In this document: positions 23,747 to 32,016 of the stretch, piece by piece
Numbering within the stretch: position 1 is the stretch's first letter
Layout: each line of letters begins with the position of its first letter
Assembly (NCBI GenBank): GCA_938022205.1
Contig: CALIEB010000023.1
Location: forward strand, 1-40,881
Source of the DNA: an uncultured Anaerolineae bacterium
GTDB taxonomy: Bacteria; Chloroflexota; Anaerolineae; Aggregatilineales; Phototrophicaceae
Length of the DNA stretch: 40,881 nt
Reading direction: 5' to 3'
The notes under the pieces: model-generated
Seen by the model: the letters and a program-made list of their open reading frames with translations, nothing else
What the model was told of the DNA's origin: nothing
Database searches by the model: none
Translations under genes and position numbers: made by a program

Positions 23747-25120
23747 ATGAACGTACCTATTATGGCAATGGCAGCAGCGGTTGGTGCAGCTTACATGGCA
23801 TGGGTGTTCCGCCAGATGCAACGTCCGTTTTGGTGGGGCTTGGGTTTGGGTGCGCTGACTGGCACGCTTGGCAGCTTACTCTTTATGACCCCGCTGGACT
23901 TTTGTACGTTCGAACCAGAGCGCAAGCCGATGGATAACGCGCTTGGCGTGTTGCTGGTGCTGGCTGGTGTCGCCATCGTGAGCTATCCGACAGGATGGTT
24001 AGCGCGCTATTTCTTGGCGCGGGGCGAAGACCGCAAGGCTCTGCGCGGCGAGCAGGTCAAAGGCGCGTTTAACGCGCCGTTCTTTGTGCCGCTGCTGCTG
24101 CTTGCGCCTACGCTTGTCATCTTGGCTTTGTTTCTGTACTATCCTGCGCTGGATTTGTTCCGCTTGTCGACGCTCTTGGCACGACTTGGCACGCCGCGTA
24201 CCGCCTTCCGCTGTGTTGACAACTTCAGCCGTTTGCTTGACCCTAACTTTACTATTGTGACGCTGGGGCTGCTGATAGCTGCGTTGGTCATTTTGGCGGT
24301 GATGTGGTTTTTACGCCGTCGTGGCGATGTCTTCCGCAACGACGTTTACCGCACGCTTAGCAGCGTCTTGCCGATAGTGCTGCTGTTCTTGCTGTTGTCC
24401 GCGACGTTGGATTTGTTCGAAGCAAACTATCGCAGCGTGGTGTTCAGCACGTTCTACATCGCGGGCTGGACAGTCAGCTTGGGGTTGGTGATTGGCTTAG
24501 CAGTTGCGTATTTAGCGTTTCAACCCGTCAAAGGCGCATCGATCTATCGCACCCTGCTGATTTGGCCCTATGCCGTGTCGCCTGCCATTGCGGGCATTAT
24601 CTTCTTCGTCATGTTCGACCCCGTGGGCGGTATCATCAACCACGTGTTGGGACAGCTTGGGCTAGGGCAGCCGCAGTGGCTCAAGGACCCTTGGCTGGCG
24701 CGCTGGACAATTATCATCGCTAGTGTCTGGAAGACACTGGGCTACAATATCTTGTTCTACATCGCGGGCTTGCAAAACATCGCCAACGACCTGCTCGAAG
24801 CCGCCGCGATTGATGGCGCAAACGCTTGGCAGCGATTCTACCACGTCGTGCTGCCCGGCTTGTCACCCATTACTTTCTTCTTGGTGATTACCAACATCAC
24901 CTATGCCTTTTTTGAGCTGTTTGGCACGGTGGACTTTTTGACCAGAGGAGGACCCGCTGGCAGCACGAGCATCATGATTTACGAGATTTACACGCGCGGT
25001 ATTATCGAGTTCGACATCGGGCGGGCGGCGGCGCAGTCGATTATCTTGTTCATCATGGTGATTGGCGTGACGATCTTCCAGTTCCGCACCAGCGGGCGCA
25101 GCGTGAGTTATGGAGCGTAG
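23747..25120 (+). CDS. UgpA-like ABC sugar permease, enlarged
   Basis: This 457-residue inner-membrane permease has the family docking loop EAAAIDGANAWQRFYHVVLP (about 350-369) that contacts the ATPase. Usual UgpA-type permeases have about 290-300 residues. The extra length lies in two places: an N-terminal part of about 105 residues with three hydrophobic segments, and an insert of about 65 residues (about 164-230) with two more hydrophobic segments after the first core membrane helix. The family core is otherwise complete. GAGGAAGAGAG precedes the ATG. It pairs with the smaller permease that starts four bases after its stop. The added segments have no known function that I recognise. Confidence 0.9.
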   Translation: MNVPIMAMAAAVGAAYMAWVFRQMQRPFWWGLGLGALTGTLGSLLFMTPLDFCTFEPERKPMDNALGVLLVLAGVAIVSYPTGWLARYFLARGEDRKALRGEQVKGAFNAPFFVPLLLLAPTLVILALFLYYPALDLFRLSTLLARLGTPRTAFRCVDNFSRLLDPNFTIVTLGLLIAALVILAVMWFLRRRGDVFRNDVYRTLSSVLPIVLLFLLLSATLDLFEANYRSVVFSTFYIAGWTVSLGLVIGLAVAYLAFQPVKGASIYRTLLIWPYAVSPAIAGIIFFVMFDPVGGIINHVLGQLGLGQPQWLKDPWLARWTIIIASVWKTLGYNILFYIAGLQNIANDLLEAAAIDGANAWQRFYHVVLPGLSPITFFLVITNITYAFFELFGTVDFLTRGGPAGSTSIMIYEIYTRGIIEFDIGRAAAQSIILFIMVIGVTIFQFRTSGRSVSYGA

Positions 25121-25123
25121 CCT

Positions 25124-25939
25124 ATGAGTCTTATTCCAAGTCGTTGGTACATTCACCTGCTGCTGTGGCTTGCCTGCTTTATCATCGGTTTGCCGCTGAT
25201 TTACGCCATCATCGTGGCGACCCAAACCAACGCTGAAGTGCTGTCGTTTAACTTTAGCTTCGGCACGGCGTTAGAACGCAACTGGGATGCCGTGATGAAC
25301 GTGCGCAAGCTGGGCAACTACATGCTCAACAGTACGGCACAAGCCCTTATCGTGACCATCGGCAAGACCGTACTTTCGCTGCTGGCGGGCTTGGCGTTTG
25401 TCTACTTTCGCTTTCCGGGCAAGTGGCTGGTCTTTGGCTTTGTGCTGGTCACGCTGATGATGCCCACCGAGATTTTGATTATCGCGCTCTTTCGCTTTGT
25501 GTCATCGTTGGGCTGGGGCGATAACTTTCTGGCGATTACTGTGCCGTTCTTGGCGAGCGCGACGGGCGCGTTCTTGTTCCGCCAACATTTCGCCAATTTG
25601 CCCGCCGAGCTATCTGAGGCAGCGCAGCTGGACGGCGCGAACCCGTTGCAGTTCTTATTCCGCGTGCTAATCCCTATCAGCTGGAATACGATTGGCGCGC
25701 TGGCGGTTATTCAGTTTGTCTACGTTTGGAACATGTACCTGTGGCCTTTGCTGATTATCCGCGATGAGCGCATTCAGGTGGTGCAGGTGGGGTTGGGCGC
25801 GCTGCGCAACGTGGACGCGAGCCTGACCTACGGTCCGCTGATGCTGGCGGCGGTGGTGGCAAGCGTGCCGCCGGTGATTGTCTTTATCTTGCTGCAGCGT
25901 CAGTTCTTAAGCGGCTTTGCGATCACCCGCGACAAATAA
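25124..25939 (+). CDS. UgpE-like ABC sugar permease
   Basis: This 271-residue permease has six predicted membrane segments and the docking loop EAAQLDGANPLQFLFRVLIP (about 165-184). Length and arrangement are normal for UgpE/MalG-type partners. It forms the heterodimeric channel with the enlarged permease. No ATPase gene follows; a strong terminator comes seven bases after the stop. The energising subunit must be encoded elsewhere, as is common for importers sharing a MsmK/UgpC-type ATPase. Confidence 0.92.
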   Translation: MSLIPSRWYIHLLLWLACFIIGLPLIYAIIVATQTNAEVLSFNFSFGTALERNWDAVMNVRKLGNYMLNSTAQALIVTIGKTVLSLLAGLAFVYFRFPGKWLVFGFVLVTLMMPTEILIIALFRFVSSLGWGDNFLAITVPFLASATGAFLFRQHFANLPAELSEAAQLDGANPLQFLFRVLIPISWNTIGALAVIQFVYVWNMYLWPLLIIRDERIQVVQVGLGALRNVDASLTYGPLMLAAVVASVPPVIVFILLQRQFLSGFAITRDK

Positions 25940-25945
25940 ACTTTG

Positions 25946-25986
25946 GGCATTGCCGCCTTGTTTGAGAAGTGTGGCAGTGCCTTTTG
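25946..25986 (+). terminator. Terminator of the UgpBAE-like operon
   Basis: GGCATTGCC (25946-25954) pairs with GGCAGTGCC (25973-25981), nine pairs with one G-U, followed by TTTT. Confidence 0.85.
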
Positions 25987-26014
25987 TTAGGCTTTGATAA
26001 ATTTGTGGGGCGGA

Positions 26015-26046
26015 GTTGTTGCGCAAACAACGCCGCTTGCTATAAT
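26015..26046 (+). promoter_or_regulatory. Promoter of the liv operon with overlapping inverted repeat
   Basis: A perfect TATAAT lies at 26041-26046, preceded by TGC (extended -10). TTGCGC at 26019-26024 gives a 16-base spacer. GTTGTT (26015-26020) and AACAAC (26026-26031) form an inverted repeat over the -35 region, so a repressor could block the promoter there. Confidence 0.7.
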
Positions 26047-26101
26047 TAGCATGCATAGTAATCAACCAAACATTTTTTTCTTAGTTTAAGGGGTTTTTGC
26101 C

Positions 26102-27328
26102 GTGAACAAGTCTATTTTATCTCGTATTTTCGTCGTGCTGTCTTTGCTGTTCGTGCTGGTGCTTGGCGTAGCGGCGGAAGACGCAAAGCCCACTCCCGCC
26201 GACCCCAACCTGCCGCCTGTTAAGATTGGTGTGGCGGTAGCGCAGACCAGCAACGTCGCGCTCTTTGGGCAAGAGCAGGTCATTGGCGCGCAAATTGCGG
26301 AAGCGTACTTCAACGAACGCGGCGGCATTAACGGTCGCCCTGTTCAACTTGTTTTCCAAGATACGGCGGGCGACGAAGCTGGCGCGATTAACGCCTTCCA
26401 GACGTTAATTGCGGATGATGTGGTCGGTATCCTTGGTCCGACGCTCTCGCAGCAAGCCTTTAGCGCAGACCCCATCGCCGAACAAGCGGGCGTGCCGGTG
26501 ATTGCGCCTTCTAACACGGCAAAAGGCATCCCACAAATCGGCGAGTTCATCTCGCGTGTGTCGGCACCTGTGGCGATTGTCGCGCCCAACTCGGTGAAGG
26601 CTGCGCTCAAGATTGACCCCACCATCCAGCGTGTTGCCGTTTTCTACGCGCAAAACGATGCCTTCTCGACCTCTGAAAGCGGCACGTTCCAAGAGACCGT
26701 CAAGGAACTTGGGTTGGAAATGCTCGAGCCCGTTCAGACCTTCCAGACCACTGACACCGACTTCAGCGCGCAAATCACCAACGCGCTGGCAGGCAATCCG
26801 CAGCTGGTCATCATCTCCGGCTTGGCGGTAGATGGCGGCAACTTGGTGCGCCAGCTGCGTGAATTCGGCTATACGGGCTTGATTGTCGGTGGCAACGGCT
26901 TGAACACCGCCAATATCTTCCCCGTTTGCCAAGCCCTTTGCGACGGTGTTCTTGTTGCCCAAGCCTACAGCTACAGTGCCGACACGGAAATCAACAACGC
27001 CTTCCGCGAAGTGTACGTAGAACAGCAGGGCAAGAACCCACCGCAGTTTAGCGCGCAAGCCTTCGCGGGCATTCAGGTATTTGTCGAATCGCTCATCCAG
27101 CTGGACGATGAACAAGGGTTGGACAACCTTGACCTCGCCACGCTGCGCGCTGAGCTGAACAAGATTATCCTTTCCGGGCGCAAGTTTGACACGCCGCTCG
27201 GCACAATTTCCTTCACTGAAGAAGGCGAAATTGTGCAAGAGTCCTTCTACGTGGCGCAAATCCAGATGAACGAAGACGGCACTACGGGCTCGTTTGTCTT
27301 CCTCGAAGAGGATGCCAAAGAAGAGTAG
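26102..27328 (+). CDS. livK: Branched-chain amino-acid type ABC substrate-binding protein
   Basis: This 408-residue exported binding protein has a signal sequence (about residues 4-25, ending VAAEDA) and the Peripla_BP_6 (LivJ/LivK) pattern: VKIGVAVAQTSNVALFGQ, GRPVQLVFQDTAGDE and a GILGPTLSQQAFSADPIAEQAGVPVIAPSNT segment. No lipobox is visible. The start is GTG, preceded by AAGGGG about nine bases away. It is the first gene of a complete Liv operon. Such proteins bind Leu, Ile and Val, but members for urea, amides and other amino acids exist, so the ligand is provisional. A terminator follows immediately. Confidence 0.92.
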   Translation: MNKSILSRIFVVLSLLFVLVLGVAAEDAKPTPADPNLPPVKIGVAVAQTSNVALFGQEQVIGAQIAEAYFNERGGINGRPVQLVFQDTAGDEAGAINAFQTLIADDVVGILGPTLSQQAFSADPIAEQAGVPVIAPSNTAKGIPQIGEFISRVSAPVAIVAPNSVKAALKIDPTIQRVAVFYAQNDAFSTSESGTFQETVKELGLEMLEPVQTFQTTDTDFSAQITNALAGNPQLVIISGLAVDGGNLVRQLREFGYTGLIVGGNGLNTANIFPVCQALCDGVLVAQAYSYSADTEINNAFREVYVEQQGKNPPQFSAQAFAGIQVFVESLIQLDDEQGLDNLDLATLRAELNKIILSGRKFDTPLGTISFTEEGEIVQESFYVAQIQMNEDGTTGSFVFLEEDAKEE

Positions 27329-27375
27329 GACACCCTTCGCAGTTTGCGTTGTTCGTCCTCAAGGTGTTAAAAATT

Positions 27376-27408
27376 AGGGAGGCGTGGCTGTGCCACCCTT
27401 CCTTTTTT
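27376..27408 (+). terminator. Terminator between livK and livH
   Basis: AGGGAGG (27376-27382) pairs with CCTTCCT, with an inner TGGC/GCCA stem, followed by a run of six T (27403-27408). As in the upstream importer operon it separates the binding-protein gene from the channel genes. Confidence 0.85.
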
Positions 27409-27427
27409 GTTATCAAAGGATGTCGGC

Positions 27428-28378
27428 ATGGATTTCAACGTACTGATTCAGAATGTGTTTAACGGGCTAGCGGTGGGTGGCGTTTACGCAATTTTCGCGC
27501 TGGGCTACACGCTTGTTTTTTCTATCTTGGGCATTATTAACTTTGCGCATGGCGCGGTCTTCACGCTCGGCGCGTATTTTACCTATGCGTTCTTAGGCGC
27601 ACGCTTTGGCTTTAACGGTTTACTTGCCAATCAACAGCTGCCGTTCGGCGTGCCGTTTCCGTTGGCGACGCTGTTTGGCGGCTTGGCTGCTGGCGTGATT
27701 AGCGTGTTAATTGAGCGTGTCGCCTTTCGCCCGCTGCGTAATAGAGGCGCAGACCCCTTGCTCACGCTTGTGAGCAGTCTGGGCGTGGCGGTGGCAATTG
27801 TGAACGTCATTCAGTACTTGGTAGGCGCAGAAGCGTATAGCTACCCTTCGCTGACCATCTCTTTGGGCATTCCGCCGTCGGTCATGTTAGGCGGCGAGCG
27901 TCCCATCGTCATTCGTACAGTGCAGATTATCATTTTCAGCGTGTCGATGGTCGTCTTGGTGCTTTTGACCTACTTTATCAACTACACCAAAGTGGGCAAA
28001 GCACTGCAAGCCGTCGCCGAAGACCAAATCACCTCGCGCCTGTTGGGGATTAACACCGACCGTTTGATTGTGGTGACGTTCTTTGTCAGCGGCTTCGTTG
28101 GTGGCATCGCTGGCACGCTGGTGGGCTTGAGCGTGAGCATCACGGGACCATATTTTGGCATTGCGTTTGGCTTGAAGGGGCTGGCGGTGATTGTGTTGGG
28201 CGGCTTGGGCAGCGTGCCGGGCGCGGTCTTGGGCGGCTTGGTGATTGGGCTGGGCGAGGCACTTGTGCCAGCGCAGTACGTCGGCTATAAGGACGCAATT
28301 GCCTTCGCCGTGTTGTTTATCGTGCTGCTCGTCAGACCGCGTGGCATTCTCGGGCGCACGTTGGTTCAAAAGGTGTAG
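27428..28378 (+). CDS. livH: Branched-chain amino-acid type ABC permease LivH
   Basis: This 316-residue inner-membrane permease has the LivH pattern: NGLAVGGVYAIFALGYTLVF near the start, IINFAHGAVFTLGAY, and a late GLKGLAVIVLGGLGSVPGAVLGG motif. Eight to nine membrane segments are predicted and the length is normal. The ATG at 27428 is preferred over the in-frame ATG at 27407 because AAAGGA lies eight bases before it. It forms the channel with LivM, which starts five bases after its stop. Confidence 0.94.
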   Translation: MDFNVLIQNVFNGLAVGGVYAIFALGYTLVFSILGIINFAHGAVFTLGAYFTYAFLGARFGFNGLLANQQLPFGVPFPLATLFGGLAAGVISVLIERVAFRPLRNRGADPLLTLVSSLGVAVAIVNVIQYLVGAEAYSYPSLTISLGIPPSVMLGGERPIVIRTVQIIIFSVSMVVLVLLTYFINYTKVGKALQAVAEDQITSRLLGINTDRLIVVTFFVSGFVGGIAGTLVGLSVSITGPYFGIAFGLKGLAVIVLGGLGSVPGAVLGGLVIGLGEALVPAQYVGYKDAIAFAVLFIVLLVRPRGILGRTLVQKV

Positions 28379-28383
28379 GCGTT

Positions 28384-29358
28384 ATGGAAGATTTTATCAA
28401 ACAATACGGCTTTCTTATCATTCAGATGACGTTTGCAGCGATGCTGGGGCTTTCGATGTACTTGCCCTTGATGGCAGGGCAGCTGTCGCTGGCTAGCGCG
28501 GGCTTCTACGCTATTGGCGGCTATATCGCGGCAGTGATGTCGACAACGGTCTTCGCCGTGCCGCGCGGCGCACCTTTCCCGATTGAGCATCTGCTGATGG
28601 AGATGCTCGTGGCGGGCGTGGTCAGCGCGATTTTAGCGGTCATCGTTGGTGTACCGTCGCTGCGTTTGCGCGGCATTTATCTGGCGTTGGCGACGATTGC
28701 GCTTGTGGAGATTGTGCGCGTCGTCTCGCTTAACCTTGAGATTACCGGCGGCGCGATTGGCATTTTCGGCATCCCGCAGCCTTTCAATGACAAGTTCTCT
28801 TACGGCTATATCGCTTTCCCAATGCTGCTCATCTCGGCATTCTTTGCTTATCGTCTTGAGCGCAGCCGCATCGGGCGAGCGTTCGTCTCTATCCGCGAGG
28901 ACGAGCTGGCGGCGGCGGCGATGGGCGTGAACCCCACCTATTATAAAGTGCTGTCGTTTGTCATGGGCGCGGTGCTGGCGGGCATGGTCGGCGCGGTCAG
29001 CGCGCACTTCCTCAACACGTGGAACTCGCGGCAAGGCACGTTTGATGCTAGCGTCCTCTACTTGGCGTTTGTGATTATCGGCGGCTCGCGCACGTTTGTA
29101 GGTCCCATTATGGGCGGTTTGCTGCTGACTGCCTTGCCTGAAGTGCTGCGCGCGCTTGCCAACACGCCTGATTTGTTCGCCGCACCTGTAGCCAAGTTCC
29201 TGTCGGATGGGCGTTGGATTGTCTACGGCGTGCTGATTGTTATTGGCACAATTTTCTTCCCACAAGGGTTGATTACGCCTAGCCTCTTCAAATGGCGACC
29301 GTTGAAGCGTTGGGGCTTAGGCAGAGCAAAGCCTGCACTGAAGGAGGAAACCGCATGA
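28384..29358 (+). CDS. livM: Branched-chain amino-acid type ABC permease LivM
   Basis: This 324-residue permease shows LivM features: GQLSLASAGFYAIGGYIAA, GVPSLRLRGIYLALATIA and an FVIIGGSRTFVGPIMGG segment. AAGGTG and GTAGGC precede the ATG. Its stop overlaps the livG start codon as ATGA, which indicates translational coupling with the ATPase. The length is normal for the family. Confidence 0.94.
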   Translation: MEDFIKQYGFLIIQMTFAAMLGLSMYLPLMAGQLSLASAGFYAIGGYIAAVMSTTVFAVPRGAPFPIEHLLMEMLVAGVVSAILAVIVGVPSLRLRGIYLALATIALVEIVRVVSLNLEITGGAIGIFGIPQPFNDKFSYGYIAFPMLLISAFFAYRLERSRIGRAFVSIREDELAAAAMGVNPTYYKVLSFVMGAVLAGMVGAVSAHFLNTWNSRQGTFDASVLYLAFVIIGGSRTFVGPIMGGLLLTALPEVLRALANTPDLFAAPVAKFLSDGRWIVYGVLIVIGTIFFPQGLITPSLFKWRPLKRWGLGRAKPALKEETA

Positions 29359-30116
29359 GCATGTTAGAAGCAGTGCGCGTGACGCGCAACTTTGGCGGCT
29401 TGTGCGCGGTCAACGCGGTGTCCTTTGCGGTCGAGCAGGGCGAGATTTTTGGGCTGATTGGTCCAAACGGCGCGGGCAAAACGACACTTTTCAACCTTGT
29501 GACCGGGCTTACCGAAGTTTCTGACGGTGTAGTGAACTTTCAAGGCGCGCGCCTTTCCGGCTTGAAACCGCACCAAATCGCCGCCAAAGGCATCGCGCGC
29601 ACTTTTCAGAACATTCGCCTCTTTGCCAACCTTTCCGCATTAGAAAACGTCATGATTTCCCAGCATATTCACACGCGCGCCAACGTCTTCGACAGCATTC
29701 TTGGCACGCCACGCATGCGCCGCGAGGAGAAAATGGTGCGCGAGAAAGCGATGAGCTTGCTGGAACTAGTGGGCTTGGCTGACCGTGCTGACGACCAAGC
29801 GCGCAACTTCTCTTACGGTGACCAACGCCGCCTCGAAATCGCTCGCGCGTTGGCACTAGAGCCGACGATGCTGCTATTGGATGAGCCGGGCGCGGGCATG
29901 AACACCAACGAAAAAGCCGCGCTTAGCGACTTTATCCGCCAAATCCGCCAGCAGTTTGACCTGACTATCTTGCTGATTGAACATCACGTGCCGCTGGTGA
30001 TGGGCTTGTGCGACCGCATTGCCGTGCTGCACTTTGGGCAGCTCATCGCGTTGGGTGTGCCGCAAGACGTGCAGCGTGACCCCGCCGTCATTGAGGCTTA
30101 TCTGGGAGACACCTAA
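29355..30116 (+). CDS. livG: Branched-chain amino-acid type ABC ATPase LivG
   Basis: This 253-residue ATPase has Walker A GPNGAGKTT, the Q-loop RTFQNIRLF, the signature region RNFSYGDQRRLEIARALA, Walker B MLLLDEPGAGMN and the switch His in IEHHVPLVM. The signature is SYGDQ instead of the common LSGGQ, as is usual in LivG. GGAGG lies seven bases before the ATG at 29355, and an earlier in-frame ATG at 29292 lies inside livM. LivG pairs with LivF, whose gene follows after three bases. Confidence 0.95.
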   Translation: MSMLEAVRVTRNFGGLCAVNAVSFAVEQGEIFGLIGPNGAGKTTLFNLVTGLTEVSDGVVNFQGARLSGLKPHQIAAKGIARTFQNIRLFANLSALENVMISQHIHTRANVFDSILGTPRMRREEKMVREKAMSLLELVGLADRADDQARNFSYGDQRRLEIARALALEPTMLLLDEPGAGMNTNEKAALSDFIRQIRQQFDLTILLIEHHVPLVMGLCDRIAVLHFGQLIALGVPQDVQRDPAVIEAYLGDT

Positions 30117-30119
30117 GCG

Positions 30120-30827
30120 ATGAACGTGCTAGAAATTAACAACTTGTCGGTGAGTTACGGCGCGGTGCAGGCACTTATTGGCGTGTCGTTATACGTGCAG
30201 CGCGGCGAGATTGTCGCGCTCATCGGTGCGAACGGCGCGGGCAAGTCAACGCTGCTGCGCACGATTTCGCGCCTTATCAAGCCTAAAAGCGGCGAGATAC
30301 GCTACATGGGCGAGGACGTGCTGGCGATGCGTGCTGATACGGTCGTGCGCAAAGGCGTGGCTCACGTGCCGGAGGGCCGGCGTGTGCTGGCGCGCCTCAG
30401 CGTGGAGGATAACCTGCTCTTGGGCGCATACACGCGCAGCAACCGCCCAAAAATCCGCGAAAACCTTGAGCGGCAGTACCGCCGTTTCCCGCGCCTGCGC
30501 GAACGCCGCACCCAGCTGGCAGGCACGCTCAGCGGCGGCGAGCAGCAGATGCTGGCGATTGCGCGAGCATTGATGAGCGAGCCGCAGTTGCTGCTTTTGG
30601 ACGAACCAAGCCTTGGTTTAGCCCCGATTATCGTGCGCGACATTTTTCAAATTATTCGCGAGCTAAACGCTGACGGGGTCACTATGCTGCTTGTGGAACA
30701 GAACGCGCAGCTGGCTTTACAGAACGCGCAGCGTGGCTATGTGCTAGAGGCGGGCAGTGTGATTTTGGACGGCAAAGGCAGCGACCTTGTCGATGATGCG
30801 CGCGTGCGCAAGGCCTACTTGGGCTAG
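30120..30827 (+). CDS. livF: Branched-chain amino-acid type ABC ATPase LivF
   Basis: This 235-residue ATPase has Walker A GANGAGKST, the Q-loop-region motif VAHVPEGRRVLARLSVEDNL typical of LivF, the signature LSGGEQQMLAIARAL, Walker B LLLLDEPSLGLAP and the switch residue region LLVEQN. It completes the transporter. The stop is followed by a bidirectional terminator. Confidence 0.95.
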   Translation: MNVLEINNLSVSYGAVQALIGVSLYVQRGEIVALIGANGAGKSTLLRTISRLIKPKSGEIRYMGEDVLAMRADTVVRKGVAHVPEGRRVLARLSVEDNLLLGAYTRSNRPKIRENLERQYRRFPRLRERRTQLAGTLSGGEQQMLAIARALMSEPQLLLLDEPSLGLAPIIVRDIFQIIRELNADGVTMLLVEQNAQLALQNAQRGYVLEAGSVILDGKGSDLVDDARVRKAYLG

Positions 30828-30837
30828 TCACAGACAC

Positions 30838-30866
30838 AAAAAACCACCCGCTAAGGGTGGTTTTGT
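30838..30866. terminator. Bidirectional terminator between livF and csp
   Basis: AAAACCACCC (30840-30849) and GGGTGGTTTT (30855-30864) form a ten-pair stem with a five-base loop. It has T on the right for livF and A on the left, which serves the minus-strand csp gene. Confidence 0.9.
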
Positions 30867-30894
30867 CGTTGTCTAGGCGGATAGTGACAAGAAG

Positions 30895-31107
30895 TTACTT
30901 AATCACCACGACGGAGCTGGCTTGTTTGCCCTTCTTGCCCTGCGTAATTTCAAACTCAACGGTCGCGCCTTCTTCAAGCGAACGATACCCGCTGCCCTGA
31001 ATTTCGGAATAATGCACGAACAAGTCTTCGCTGTTGGGTTGTGAAATAAACCCATAGCCCTTTTCGGCATTAAACCACTTCACTGTACCTCTGCTGCGTT
31101 CTGCCAT
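30895..31107 (-). CDS. csp: Cold-shock protein, CspA family
   Basis: This 70-residue single-domain OB-fold protein binds single-stranded RNA and DNA. It has RNP1 KGYGFI (about 16-21) and RNP2 LFVHYSEI (about 29-36), with the N-terminal [11 protein letters not shown]. It acts as an RNA chaperone, often made on cold shock or in growth. AGGAG lies eleven bases before the ATG. The upstream region (31108-31493) holds two tandem hairpins and candidate promoters. Confidence 0.97.
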   Translation of the reverse strand: MAERSRGTVKWFNAEKGYGFISQPNSEDLFVHYSEIQGSGYRSLEEGATVEFEITQGKKGKQASSVVVIK

Positions 31108-31493
31108 TGCTTAAATCACTCCTGAAATGAAAAACAAGGGTTCTGCCATATAGCCTTTGTACCGCAAATCCCAACACTTTCAGGATACTGCTGTGTACTT
31201 CAGAAGAGCAGCGTGTAGCTTTTGTCGAGGGTCTTACGAGGACGCAACAACGAAACAAACGCAACCAGCACTTCTCATCTTGACGACTAATGGGTGCATA
31301 ACCACTGCACCATGTGGACGAGGCAACCACTGCCTACAACTAAATCCACATTGCACCTACAGCATAACACAGAATTTTCAAAACGGCTATAGATAATTTG
31401 TGCGATTTGGTGAGGTGTCTGTGCCAAGCGCGCCGCAACAGCAACACAGCCCTTGATTTTTTCGGCAGGGTGGCGTATACTCTCAAGCATCAA
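31108..31493 (-). promoter_or_regulatory. Intergenic region: candidate long csp leader with two hairpins
   Basis: No convincing gene is seen in this 386-base gap. On the minus strand an extended -10 TGT-TATGCT (31369-31361) could start a leader of about 250 bases; a nearer promoter candidate is TTGGGA-16-TATATG (about 31173-31146). Two stem-loops lie at 31321-31335 (AGGCA-GTGGT-TGCCT, minus strand) and 31293-31311 (GGTGCA-GTGGTTA-TGCACC, minus strand). Their loops share GTGGT. The plus-strand side near 31453-31481 holds the tRNA promoter. Confidence 0.45.
31453..31481 (+). promoter_or_regulatory. Sigma70 promoter of tRNA-Val
   Basis: TTGATT (31453-31458) and TATACT (31476-31481) are exactly 17 bases apart. 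Transcription would begin near 31488, only about six bases before the tRNA. Confidence 0.8.
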
Positions 31494-31567
<74 letters not shown>

Positions 31568-31573
31568 CACAAC

Positions 31574-31598
31574 GCACACGAGCCGTGTGCGTTTTTTT
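31574..31598 (+). terminator. Terminator of tRNA-Val
   Basis: GCACACG (31574-31580) and CGTGTGC (31584-31590) form a seven-pair stem with a three-base loop, followed by GTTTTTTT. Confidence 0.92.
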
Positions 31599-31614
31599 AT
31601 TGGAGATGCCTGAC

Positions 31615-32016
31615 ATGGCAAAAAATGCCCACAATGCCGAGAACGTTTTTAACATCAGCCAGCCCGAGCTGTACCGCTGCCAGCTGTATCACTATCACAG
31701 CAAACTCTCGCGCCTTTATCTGCGCGTCTTCAAGGGGCAAATGGATACCCCAGCGTTTTTTCTGTTGTTTTCTGACGTGGGCTATTTAGATTGCCCCGTG
31801 AACTGGCAAGGCGCGAACTTTTGCACTGCCGACAAAGAAACCTGCATTCAGCTGATGCTAGACGCAGGGCTGATTGGTCAAGCAGTCTTGCAATTCCCCA
31901 ACGCCTACGCCGCGCTCACCGACTATGCTCGTCTCTATCAAGTGCAAACGCCTTCGCGTCTTGTGCGGCTTATCGCCAGCAGTGCCACGCTGTTGCAGCA
32001 GCCTCCGCCGCTATAG
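31615..32016 (+). CDS. Uncharacterised 133-residue protein
   Basis: I do not recognise this protein. The ATG at 31615 follows GGAG by nine bases, and it lies directly after the tRNA terminator, so its transcript probably begins by readthrough or from a promoter I cannot see. It has no signal or membrane segment. The middle part is rich in aromatic residues (LYRCQLYHYHSKLSRLYL, then FFLLFSDVGYLDCP), followed by helical stretches. Four Cys are scattered, not in a metal-binding spacing. The last six bases overlap the end of convergent priA in the palindrome CTATAG, in which each strand reads Leu-stop. Confidence 0.7.
   Translation: MAKNAHNAENVFNISQPELYRCQLYHYHSKLSRLYLRVFKGQMDTPAFFLLFSDVGYLDCPVNWQGANFCTADKETCIQLMLDAGLIGQAVLQFPNAYAALTDYARLYQVQTPSRLVRLIASSATLLQQPPPL

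Noticed and set aside
31157..31396. 79-codon plus-strand frame and an 86-codon minus-strand frame between csp and tRNA-Val
   Set aside because: Neither has a ribosome site or protein-like composition, and both cross the hairpins and promoter candidates.
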